Positions 1 to 5,125 of a stretch of DNA of 5,265 nt are shown here, piece by piece. Made by a program: the position numbers and the translations under genes. Numbering within the stretch: position 1 is the stretch's first letter; each line of letters starts with the position of its first letter. Under the pieces are notes generated by a model that worked only from the letters and a program-made list of their open reading frames with translations, was not told the DNA's origin and did not search any database. The stretch spans positions 1 through 5,265 of the forward strand of contig JALTRC010000127.1 in the NCBI GenBank assembly GCA_026998145.1, given 5' to 3'. Origin of the DNA: Gammaproteobacteria bacterium (GTDB taxonomy: Bacteria; Pseudomonadota; Gammaproteobacteria; SZUA-229).

Positions 1-311
1 CCTATATCAAAATGCATGAGCTGGGTTATGCCCATAGTGTGGAGTGCTGGCAGGATGGCAAGCTGGTGGGCGGACTTTACGGTATGTTAATCGGCAAGGT
101 ATTTTTTGGTGAATCCATGTTCAGCCGGGTAAGCGATGCATCGAAAGTGGCGCTGGTGTATTTGTGTGAGTGGCTAATCAGCAAAGGGGTTAAGCTCATT
201 GACTCACAAGTGCATACAGCCCATCTGGAACGTATGGGTGCGGAAATGATTCCACGGCGGGAGTTTGTGCGTTTGTTGCGGCAGAATATAGATTTAAGCC
301 ATTCTGGTTGA
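1..311 (+). CDS. aat: Leucyl/phenylalanyl-tRNA--protein transferase, C-terminal part (5' end outside window)
   Basis: This enzyme transfers Leu or Phe from aminoacyl-tRNA to proteins with N-terminal Arg or Lys, creating an N-degron that ClpS delivers to ClpAP in the cytoplasm. The reading frame is open from base 3 and reads YIKMHELGYAHSVE, so it clearly continues upstream of the window; the ATG at 12 is internal, not the start. About 102 residues are visible, against roughly 230 for the whole family protein. Family hallmarks follow in order: GYAHSVE, LVGGLYG, the signature GESMFSR, an ASK-AL helix, LIDSQV (the conserved Gln is kept; E. coli has DCQ), and GAEMIPRREF near the end. The C-terminal tail after RREF is shorter than in E. 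coli, which is common in the family. It converges on hom, so the two share only the intergenic region. The identification is firm; the N-terminal half cannot be assessed. Confidence 0.95.
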   Translation, partial: YIKMHELGYAHSVECWQDGKLVGGLYGMLIGKVFFGESMFSRVSDASKVALVYLCEWLISKGVKLIDSQVHTAHLERMGAEMIPRREFVRLLRQNIDLSHSG

Positions 312-331
312 ATTTTTCGACGGAGATTGCC

Positions 332-352
332 GGGCTTGAAAAGCACAAGCCG
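332..352. repeat. Imperfect hairpin downstream of aat
   Basis: GGCTTG (333-338) and CAAGCC (346-351) form a 6-bp stem around a 7-nt loop, and a single bulged G would allow one further pair. No T-run follows on either strand, so it is not a convincing intrinsic terminator. It could still slow or protect the 3' end of the aat transcript. Confidence 0.4.
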
Positions 353-362
353 ACCTACAGAA

Positions 363-386
363 CTTTGCGTCCTTTGCGACTTCGCG
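363..386. repeat. Three-unit CTTTGCG periodic repeat (copy 1)
   Basis: CTTTGCG occurs at 363-369 and 372-378, followed by a variant CTTCGCG at 380-386, giving an 8-9 bp period. The reverse complement order is CGCGAAG, CGCAAAG, CGCAAAG. The same units (TGCAAAG, CGCAAAG, CGCGAAG) recur in the opposite orientation at 3630-3653. Both copies lie outside genes, just downstream of a plus-strand gene. This marks a dispersed low-complexity intergenic repeat rather than a coding remnant. Confidence 0.7.
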
Positions 387-404
387 TCAAACCATTCCAT
401 AAGC

Positions 405-426
405 CGGGTTGCATTTTTTCAACCCG
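405..426. terminator. Hairpin between convergent aat and hom, possible weak terminator
   Basis: CGGGTTG (405-411) and CAACCCG (420-426) form a perfect 7-bp stem with an 8-nt loop (CATTTTTT on the plus strand). It lies 17 bp beyond the hom stop and is the best candidate for ending the hom message, or the aat message read the other way. The T-run sits inside the loop rather than after the stem on either strand, so it lacks the canonical intrinsic terminator layout. A structural or Rho-assisted role is equally possible. Confidence 0.35.
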
Positions 427-442
427 ACAGCAAGCCGTAATT

Positions 443-1753
443 CTAACCCAGGTGCTCCATACGAATTTTGGTCACTGACCCCTGAATGGAATCCAGCGCT
501 TCTATCTGCACCAGCGCTTCATCCATATTTTTCTCAACCACTTTGGAGCTAAGCAAAATCAGCGAAACGCAGGTCTGGCCTTCCTGGGGTTCTTTCTGGA
601 TAACCGCCTCAATACTGATGCCCTTGTCGGCAAACAAACGGGTAATATCAGCCAGCACACCGGGACGATCTTCGGCCAGCATGCGCAAATAATAGGATGT
701 TTCAAATTCGTTTTGTGCCAGTACAGGCGTATCTTCAATGGATTCCGGCTGGTAACCCAGCAGCGCCACCTTGTCTTCCGCCTTTACATTCATACTGCGG
801 GCAATGTCGATAATATCGGCCACCACGGCTGAAGCTGTTGGCTCTGCACCGGCGCCGGCACCGTAATATAAAGTGGGGCCAACCGCATCTGCCTGCACCA
901 GCACCGCATTCATCACGCCATCTACATTGGCAATCAAACGCTTTTCAGGAATCAGGGTGGGATGCACACGCATTTCCACGCCTTTTTCCGTACGGCGGGC
1001 AATGCCCAGATGCTTGATGCGATAGCCCAGCTCTTCCGCATAGCACACATCATCCTGGGTGATTTTGCTAATGCCTTCGGTAAAGGTTTTATCAAACTGC
1101 AAATCAATGCCAAAGGCCAGGGATGCCAGAATGGTGAGCTTGTGGGCCGCATCTATGCCTTCCACATCAAAGGTGGGATCGGCTTCCGCATAACCCAGAG
1201 CCTGCGCCTCGGCCAGTACATCGGCAAAGTCACGGCCTTTATCGCGCATTTCCGTAAGAATAAAATTACCCGTACCATTGATAATGCCTGCCAGCCATTG
1301 AATTTTATTGGCCGCCAGACCTTCGCGCATGGCTTTAACAATGGGAATGCCGCCGGCAATAGCCGCTTCATAAGCCACAACCACACCCTTTTCCTGGGCC
1401 GCTTTAAAAATCTCCGAGCCATGTACCGCAATCAATGCCTTATTGGCCGTGACCACATGCTTGCCGTTTTCAATGGCCTTCATCACCATGTCTTTGGCAA
1501 AGGTATAGCCACCAATCAGCTCCACCACAATATCCACATCCGGATTGGTCACCACCGCATTACCATCTTCACACAGGGTGACCTTGGCGGGGTCGAGAAT
1601 GGTCTGGGAATCTATGCCTAAAGCGGCTGCATGAATGATTTCAATCCGGCAACCCACACGGCGGGAAATTTCTTCGGCATTCCTTAATAATACGGTGGCG
1701 GTACCACCACCTACTGTACCTAAACCCAGTAAACCTATCTTGACCGGTTTCAT
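443..1753 (-). CDS. hom: Homoserine dehydrogenase with C-terminal ACT domain
   Basis: This enzyme reduces L-aspartate 4-semialdehyde to L-homoserine with NAD(P)H, the branch step to threonine and methionine (and isoleucine via threonine), in the cytosol. The 436-residue length is typical of the monofunctional bacterial form not fused to aspartokinase. An N-terminal Rossmann motif is seen at residues 7-17 (GLLGLGTVGGG). TANKALIA (102-109), EAAIAGGIPIV (129-139), GIINGTGNFIL (156-166) and DPTFDVEGIDAAHKL (192-206) follow, the last carrying the likely catalytic Asp201 and Lys205. An ACT domain (about 353-430, starting YYLRMLAEDRPGVLADI) ends the protein and in this family usually mediates feedback inhibition by threonine. 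The ATG start is supported by GGAGAT (1763-1768), 9 nt upstream, and by the Rossmann strand beginning at residue 3. It lies 30 bp after alaC, presumably co-transcribed. The usual partner thrC does not follow; the next gene is the convergent aat. Confidence 0.97.
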   Translation of the reverse strand: MKPVKIGLLGLGTVGGGTATVLLRNAEEISRRVGCRIEIIHAAALGIDSQTILDPAKVTLCEDGNAVVTNPDVDIVVELIGGYTFAKDMVMKAIENGKHVVTANKALIAVHGSEIFKAAQEKGVVVAYEAAIAGGIPIVKAMREGLAANKIQWLAGIINGTGNFILTEMRDKGRDFADVLAEAQALGYAEADPTFDVEGIDAAHKLTILASLAFGIDLQFDKTFTEGISKITQDDVCYAEELGYRIKHLGIARRTEKGVEMRVHPTLIPEKRLIANVDGVMNAVLVQADAVGPTLYYGAGAGAEPTASAVVADIIDIARSMNVKAEDKVALLGYQPESIEDTPVLAQNEFETSYYLRMLAEDRPGVLADITRLFADKGISIEAVIQKEPQEGQTCVSLILLSSKVVEKNMDEALVQIEALDSIQGSVTKIRMEHLG

Positions 1754-1783
1754 TGATTTTTTATCTCCACAAAAACTCCGGTT

Positions 1784-2971
1784 TTATGCCGGCGTTACTT
1801 TATTAAATAATTGTTTAATGTTGCGAATGGCCTGCCGTGTACGCTGCTCGTTTTCAATCAGGCTGAAACGTACATGGTCATCGCCGTATTCACCAAAGCC
1901 TATGCCCGGTGACACGGCAACCTTCGCTTCTTTCAATAATAATTTGGAAAATTCCAGTGAACCCAGTTCACTAAATTGTTCTGGAATTTTTGCCCATACA
2001 AACATGGTCGCTTTGGGACGCTCCACCGCCCAGCCCGCATCATTCAAGCCATCACATAACACATCCCGGCGGCTCTGATACATATTGCGAATATCGTCCA
2101 CACAATCCTGCGGGCCATCCAGCGCGGTTATCGCCGCCACCTGGATGGGGGTAAACATGCCATAATCCAGATAGGATTTCATTCTGGCCAGCGCCCCTAC
2201 CAGGGTTGGATTGCCGCACATAAAGCCGACCCGCCAGCCGGGCATATTATAGGTCTTTGACAAAGAATAAAACTCCACCGCCACATCTTTTGCCCCTTCT
2301 ACCTGTAAAATCGACGGCGCCTTGTAACCATCAAAGACAATTTCCGCATAGGCAATATCATGTACCACCCAGATTTCATGTTCTTTGGCGATTTTGATGA
2401 CCTTTTCGAAAAAGTCCAGATCTACACATTGTGCGGTGGGATTGCCGGGAAAATTCAATACCAGCATTTTGGGCCGCGGCCAGGTGTTCTTGATGGCCTT
2501 TTCCAGCTCGGCAAAAAAATCTGTATCACGGGTCAGCGGCACATGGCGAATATCCGCACCGGCAATCACAAAGCCATAGGGATGAATAGGATAAGCCGGG
2601 TTGGGCACCAGCACCGACTCCCCCGGTCCCAGTGTCGCCAGCGCCAGATGCGCCAGCCCTTCCTTAGAGCCGATGGTGACAATGGCCTCAGTTTCCGGAT
2701 CAATATTCACATTATACTGGCGCTGATACCAGTTACAGATCGCCTTGCGCAAACGGGGAATACCCTTTGACATGGAATAACGGTGCGTATCATTACGCTG
2801 CGCCGCCTCCACTAATTTATCCACAATATGCTGAGGCGTGGGCTGGTCCGGGTTACCCATGCCAAAATCAATAATATCCTCACCCCGCGCCCGTGCCGCT
2901 GCCTTAAGCTCATTCACGATATTGAACACATAAGGGGGCAGTCTTTTGATTCTGAGGAAGTCGTCTTGCAC
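1784..2971 (-). CDS. alaC: Alanine transaminase (AlaC/YfdZ family), PLP-dependent class I/II aminotransferase
   Basis: This is a fold-type I PLP enzyme that in E. coli makes alanine from pyruvate using glutamate as amino donor. The 395-residue protein matches the AlaC family along its whole length: RLPPYVFNIVNELK (10-23), GEDIIDFGMGNPD (30-42), HRYSMSKGIPRLR (63-75), IVTIGSKEGLAHL (97-109), NFPGNPTAQCV (173-183), VVHDIAYAEIVFDG (202-215) and SLSKTYNMPGWRVGF (236-250). Inferred key residues are Asn177, Asp205, Tyr208, PLP-lysine Lys239, Arg247 and the carboxylate-binding Arg368 (DDHVRFSLIENE). The start is GTG, weakly supported by GGAA at 2979-2982, 7 nt upstream. No other in-frame start lies nearby, and the family N-terminus fits. 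It is the first gene of an apparent alaC-hom operon. In this neighbourhood a role beside threonine or branched-chain synthesis cannot be excluded; some relatives are annotated as LL-diaminopimelate or generic aminotransferases. The E. coli similarity favours AlaC. Confidence 0.93.
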   Translation of the reverse strand: MQDDFLRIKRLPPYVFNIVNELKAAARARGEDIIDFGMGNPDQPTPQHIVDKLVEAAQRNDTHRYSMSKGIPRLRKAICNWYQRQYNVNIDPETEAIVTIGSKEGLAHLALATLGPGESVLVPNPAYPIHPYGFVIAGADIRHVPLTRDTDFFAELEKAIKNTWPRPKMLVLNFPGNPTAQCVDLDFFEKVIKIAKEHEIWVVHDIAYAEIVFDGYKAPSILQVEGAKDVAVEFYSLSKTYNMPGWRVGFMCGNPTLVGALARMKSYLDYGMFTPIQVAAITALDGPQDCVDDIRNMYQSRRDVLCDGLNDAGWAVERPKATMFVWAKIPEQFSELGSLEFSKLLLKEAKVAVSPGIGFGEYGDDHVRFSLIENEQRTRQAIRNIKQLFNKVTPA

Positions 2972-3003
2972 GGCAATATTCCGGTTTTATGATTAAAACA
3001 GGG

Positions 3004-3032
3004 AAGCTACTGAGTAATGGGCGAAGTGTCAA
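3004..3032 (-). promoter_or_regulatory. Likely sigma-70 promoter of alaC-hom
   Basis: On the minus strand a perfect -35 box TTGACA (3027-3032) is followed after exactly 17 bp by TAGCTT (3004-3009), a 3/6 match to the -10 consensus. Transcription would start near 2997, leaving a leader of about 25 nt before the alaC GTG. The -35 box ends 12 bp short of the long palindrome at 3045. No operator or riboswitch is evident in the short leader. Confidence 0.55.
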
Positions 3033-3044
3033 TTTTTAGCGTCA

Positions 3045-3202
3045 GGAACCTCTGATTAATTCTGGACGAAACAGTTTGTATCTCACACTCCCTGATTCAA
3101 GGCGACGAATCGCACGCAATAGCAGGCTATTGGGAAGATTCGCAACGCAGAAGCAGGGGTGTGAGATACGAAATGTGAGTTCATGAATTATTCAGGGGTT
3201 CC
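3045..3202. mobile_element. 158-bp MITE-like long palindromic element
   Basis: The whole stretch is one long imperfect inverted repeat. Its ends are GGAACC (3045-3050) and GGTTCC (3197-3202). Next inside are CTGATTAATTC on the left against GAATTATTCAG on the right. The longest exact arm is the 11-mer GTATCTCACAC (3078-3088) against GTGTGAGATAC (3159-3169). CGAATC (3106-3111) pairs with GATTCG (3137-3142), and the centre is CAATAGC-AG-GCTATTG (3117-3132). It has no coding capacity, which with defined termini and a short length fits a miniature inverted-repeat transposable element or a solo IS-derived hairpin. Flanks GTCA and GTTA are alike but not identical, so a target duplication is not proven. 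The parent transposase family cannot be named from sequence alone. It separates the two divergent promoters of alaC and the Mth938-like gene. Confidence 0.75.
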
Positions 3203-3210
3203 GTTATAAT
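3180..3210 (+). promoter_or_regulatory. Promoter of the Mth938-like gene, overlapping the palindromic element
   Basis: A perfect -10 box TATAAT lies at 3205-3210, 24 bp before the ATG at 3235. No good -35 is present: TTCATG (3180-3185, 3/6 match, 19-bp spacing) or neighbouring hexamers are the best available. All of these lie inside the right arm of the MITE-like element, which ends at 3202. Transcription should start near 3217. The ribosome binding site AGGG (3225-3228) is 6 nt before the ATG. Confidence 0.6.
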
Positions 3211-3234
3211 ACGGGCCTGATAAAAGGGTCAAGC

Positions 3235-3603
3235 ATGAAACTGAGTGAAGAATATACCGCTGGCAGCAATATTATCCGCGCCTATGACGAGCAGATGATC
3301 AATGTAAACGGCCGCGCCTACTCCCGAAGCCTGCTGCTCAGCAACCAGACATTAATTGATAACTGGCCGGTCAATCATGTTGACCAGCTTGATACAGTGC
3401 ATTTTGACCAGCTGCTGGAACTGTCACCCGAGGTGATAATTATCGGCACCGGTTCAAAGCTGAGCTTCCCCCATCCGGAAAACTATGCCCATGTGATTAA
3501 CCGGAATATTGGCATCGAGTTTATGGATACGGGCGCGGCCTGCCGAACTTATAATATTTTACTGTCGGAAGATCGCCGGGTGGTGGCGGGATTGATTTTA
3601 TAA
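3235..3603 (+). CDS. Mth938-like (DUF498/NDUFAF3-type) domain protein of unknown function
   Basis: This single-domain protein of 122 residues has the usual family length. The family includes archaeal MTH938 and the mitochondrial complex I assembly factor NDUFAF3; its bacterial role is not established. Family features are an N-terminal beta region with a NVNGRAYSRSLLLS stretch (residues 24-37), a hydrophobic strand and turn EVIIIGTGSKLSFPHPE (65-81), and the C-terminal signature IGIEFMDTGAACRTYNILLSEDRRVVAGLIL (92-122). No signal peptide or membrane segment is visible, so it should be cytoplasmic. The ATG is preceded by AGGG at 6-nt spacing and by a TATAAT box. It is divergent from alaC-hom, separated by the long palindrome. 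No partner gene follows on the same strand, so it appears monocistronic. A link to respiratory complex assembly would be inference from the eukaryotic homologue only. Confidence 0.9.
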   Translation: MKLSEEYTAGSNIIRAYDEQMINVNGRAYSRSLLLSNQTLIDNWPVNHVDQLDTVHFDQLLELSPEVIIIGTGSKLSFPHPENYAHVINRNIGIEFMDTGAACRTYNILLSEDRRVVAGLIL

Positions 3604-3629
3604 GTCACTCGACCAGACGAACCTTTTGA

Positions 3630-3687
3630 TGCAAAGCCGCAAAGGACGCGAAGTGTTTTTTTGACACAGAGGCGCAGAGGCACGGAG
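3630..3687. repeat. CGCAAAG and CRCAGAG periodic repeat arrays (copy 2)
   Basis: Two short arrays lie just downstream of the Mth938-like gene. The first has TGCAAAG (3630-3636), CGCAAAG (3638-3644) and CGCGAAG (3647-3653). The second has CACAGAG (3665-3671), CGCAGAG (3673-3679) and CACGGAG (3681-3687) at an exact 8-bp step. The first is the inverted counterpart of the array at 363-386. Similar strings are familiar from intergenic regions of many environmental bacteria; their function is unknown to me. Confidence 0.7.
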
Positions 3688-3722
3688 ATGTGTGTGTTTT
3701 ATTAGAAGCTGTTTTTTAAAAT

Positions 3723-3749
3723 ATTGGCGTTTATTGGCGTGCATTTGCG
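3723..3749. repeat. ATTGGCG tandem array with exact 10-bp period
   Basis: ATTGGCG occurs at 3723-3729 and 3733-3739, followed by ATTTGCG at 3743-3749, each unit exactly 10 bp from the last. It follows the CGCAAAG/CRCAGAG arrays by 35 bp and is probably part of the same compound intergenic repeat (about 3630-3750). No ORF or RNA gene is apparent in this stretch. Confidence 0.65.
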
Positions 3750-3790
3750 GACTTTATGCTTTTAATCTTTAAAAACAACCTGAACCACGC

Positions 3791-3836
3791 CGCTCCTGCG
3801 CATCCATGCGCCCGCGGCATACCGTACATCCTGTAC
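3791..3836. repeat. Cluster of small palindromes with TCC/GGA loops
   Basis: Four palindromes are packed into 46 bp: CGCTCCTGCG (3791-3800), GCGCATCCATGCGC (3798-3811), CCGCGG (3812-3817) and GTACATCCTGTAC (3824-3836). Read on the minus strand, three have GGA at the tip of a short hairpin (AGGA, TGGA, GGA). The cluster lies immediately beyond the T-run of the rpoS terminator. It resembles REP-like palindromic intergenic repeats. The GGA loops also recall CsrA/RsmA sites, but no promoter for a small RNA is evident. Confidence 0.6.
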
Positions 3837-3838
3837 AT

Positions 3839-3868
3839 AAAAAAAGGGCAGCCATCAGGCCGCCCTTT
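3839..3868 (-). terminator. Rho-independent terminator of rpoS
   Basis: On the minus strand AAAGGGCGGCC (3858-3868) pairs with GGCTGCCCTTT (3843-3853), an 11-bp stem with one G-U pair and a 4-nt TGAT loop. Seven T residues overlap and follow the stem (complement of 3839-3845). It begins 24 bp after the rpoS stop codon and has the classical layout. On the plus strand only three T residues follow the stem, so it would work poorly in that direction. Confidence 0.92.
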
Positions 3869-3892
3869 CAATTTAAACTACGAGTTTTTTTA

Positions 3893-4906
3893 TTATTCGT
3901 TAAGTAACAGGTCTTCAGAGAAACCCTGGCTTTCCAGAATCTTTCTTAAGTGACGCAAGGCATCCATCTGAATCTGACGAACGCGCTCACGGGTAACACC
4001 CAGCTCACGGCCCACTTCCTCCAGAGTCGTACGCTCATGGCCGTGCAAGCCAAAACGACGCACAATCACTTCACGCTGCTTTTCTTCCAGGTGTCCCAAC
4101 CACATTTCCAGATTGGCCATCACATCTTCATTTTGCAAAATAGTGGAAGGCTCAGGATTCTTCTGGTCAGGAATAATATCCAGTAATGGACGATCATTTT
4201 CCTTACCTACGGGTACATCTACAGATGATACACGGTCACGCAGGCCCAGCATCTTTTCTACATTGGCAACAGGCTTATCCACCATGGCCGCAATATCTTC
4301 AGGCGATGGCTCATGCTCCATTGTTTGTTCAAGTGTTCGGGCTGCACGCAGATATACGTTTAATTCTTTAATAACATGGATGGGGAGTCTGATAGTACGT
4401 GTCTGGTTCATCAGGGCTCGTTCAACGGTCTGGCGAATCCACCATGTAGCATAGGTTGAAAAACGGAAACCTTTTTCAGGATCAAATTTTTCTACCGCAC
4501 GAATCAGCCCCAGGTTGCCTTCTTCAATCAGGTCAAGCAGGGCCAGGCCACGATTCATATAACGACGGGAAATCTTCACCACCAGGCGCAGATTGCACTC
4601 GATCATTTTCTTACGTGCCGCTTCATCGCCTTTTAATGACAGACGAGAGTAATACACTTCTTCTTCTGCGGTTAATAGCTGAGAGCTTTCGATTTCACGT
4701 AAATATAAACGTGTGGCGTCTAATTCTTTTCGATTGGCTGCACCGGGTGCATAACGTTTGGTGACAGGTGCGACTTTGGGTTCTGGGACGGGATCTTGTT
4801 TTAATTCTTCATCAACAACGACATCGTCTAATAGGATGTCCTGTTTGTCTTCTACTGCGCTGTTTTCTTCAAGGATGTCTTTTTCAAGAACGGCTGCTGT
4901 ACTCAT
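3893..4906 (-). CDS. rpoS: RNA polymerase sigma factor RpoS (sigma-38)
   Basis: This is the stationary-phase and general stress sigma factor that directs core RNA polymerase. At 337 residues it is close to E. coli RpoS (330). A poorly conserved acidic N-terminus (1-50) is followed by region 1.2 (DATRLYLREIESSQLLTAEE, 63-82). Region 2 (about 105-174) carries NLRLVVKISRRYMNRG, DLIEEGNLGLIRAVEKFD and the -10-recognition stretch FRFSTYATWWIRQTVERAL. Region 3 follows (175-250). Region 4 (about 262-325) has the helix-turn-helix TLEEVGRELGVTRERVRQIQ (294-313). PIHVIKELNVYLR places Lys180 where E. coli Lys173, the RssB contact, appears to lie, so regulated ClpXP proteolysis is plausible. The ATG is preceded by GGGGAGAT (4911-4918) with 6 nt between GGAG and start. 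nlpD lies upstream on the same strand, the standard gammaproteobacterial order, and a strong terminator follows. Confidence 0.97.
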   Translation of the reverse strand: MSTAAVLEKDILEENSAVEDKQDILLDDVVVDEELKQDPVPEPKVAPVTKRYAPGAANRKELDATRLYLREIESSQLLTAEEEVYYSRLSLKGDEAARKKMIECNLRLVVKISRRYMNRGLALLDLIEEGNLGLIRAVEKFDPEKGFRFSTYATWWIRQTVERALMNQTRTIRLPIHVIKELNVYLRAARTLEQTMEHEPSPEDIAAMVDKPVANVEKMLGLRDRVSSVDVPVGKENDRPLLDIIPDQKNPEPSTILQNEDVMANLEMWLGHLEEKQREVIVRRFGLHGHERTTLEEVGRELGVTRERVRQIQMDALRHLRKILESQGFSEDLLLNE

Positions 4907-4910
4907 GATA

Positions 4911-4976
4911 ATCTCCCCACGATGATTTCATGTTGTTATAATTAGAAATAATTGCCTTATTTCTGCCTCCCTCCTT
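4911..4976 (-). promoter_or_regulatory. Structured rpoS leader with true and decoy Shine-Dalgarno tracts
   Basis: The true ribosome binding site is GGGGAGAT (4911-4918). About 50 nt further upstream in the leader sits AAGGAGGGAGG (4966-4976), a near-ideal Shine-Dalgarno tract with no start codon at a usable distance. Directly after it comes a perfect 7-bp AU-rich hairpin, GAAATAA-GGCAA-TTATTTC (4945-4963). Both purine tracts can pair with the pyrimidine tract GUCUCUUC (complement of 5009-5016): 8 pairs with the true site and 7 with the decoy, counting G-U wobbles. This could control translation or give a ribosome standby site, by inference only. Confidence 0.4.
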
Positions 4977-5023
4977 TTATCATTTGCGGCCTTTCACGTT
5001 ACTTTCGCGAAGAGACGCTTATA

Positions 5024-5052
5024 GGTATAAGACTAAAATCACAAAAACACAA
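5024..5052 (-). promoter_or_regulatory. Candidate intergenic rpoS promoter
   Basis: On the minus strand TTGTGT (5047-5052) and TATACC (5024-5029) are spaced by 17 bp (3/6 and 4/6 consensus matches). An overlapping alternative is TTGTGA (5039-5044) with TATAAG (5018-5023) at 15 bp. Either would give an rpoS leader of roughly 105-110 nt. In E. coli the main rpoS promoter lies inside nlpD, which is mostly outside this window, so further promoters are likely upstream. Confidence 0.35.
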
Positions 5053-5062
5053 GTTAAATTTG

Positions 5063-5092
5063 AAAAAAAATGCTTTTTTTTATGTTTTTTTT
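5063..5092. promoter_or_regulatory. Three helically phased 8-bp A/T tracts upstream of rpoS
   Basis: A8 lies at 5063-5070, T8 at 5074-5081 and T8 at 5085-5092; their starts are exactly 11 bp apart, close to one helical turn. They sit just upstream of the candidate rpoS -35 box, where an UP element or intrinsically curved DNA would act. The first two also form a perfect A8-TGC-T8 palindrome. A weak terminator for nlpD is an alternative reading. Confidence 0.45.
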
Positions 5093-5125
5093 CATTTAAG
5101 GGCTAATTTCTCTGAAATCAGGAGC

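Noticed and set aside
962..1621. A 219-codon open frame on the plus strand opposite hom.
   Set aside because: It lies wholly antisense to a well-conserved homoserine dehydrogenase, and its protein has no recognisable features and a His/Asn-rich composition typical of an antisense frame.
1777..1788. The 12-mer TCCGGTTTTATG occurs at 1777-1788 and 2980-2991, upstream of both hom and alaC starts.
   Set aside because: A shared 12-mer is expected about once by chance in 5 kb, and the surrounding bases do not match; one copy also overlaps the alaC stop region.
1778..1790. Small CCGG-loop-CCGG hairpin followed by T5 between alaC and hom on the minus strand.
   Set aside because: The stem is only 4 bp, too weak to call an attenuator or terminator.
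2360..2770. A 136-codon plus-strand open frame opposite alaC.
   Set aside because: It is antisense to a firmly identified aminotransferase and shows no family motif.
3630..3750. Short periodic repeats considered as a CRISPR array.
   Set aside because: Units are 7-10 bp with 1-3 bp between them; there are no 25-40 bp repeats, no unique spacers and no cas genes.
3756..3953. A 65-codon plus-strand open frame between the Mth938-like gene and rpoS.
   Set aside because: It runs through the palindrome cluster and terminator and into the antisense of rpoS, with no convincing ribosome site.
5054..5095. A 13-codon minus-strand frame (MKKNIKKSIFFQI) in the nlpD-rpoS gap, considered as a leader peptide.
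   Set aside because: It is produced by the A/T tracts, has no Shine-Dalgarno sequence at a proper distance, and lies upstream of the candidate rpoS promoter.
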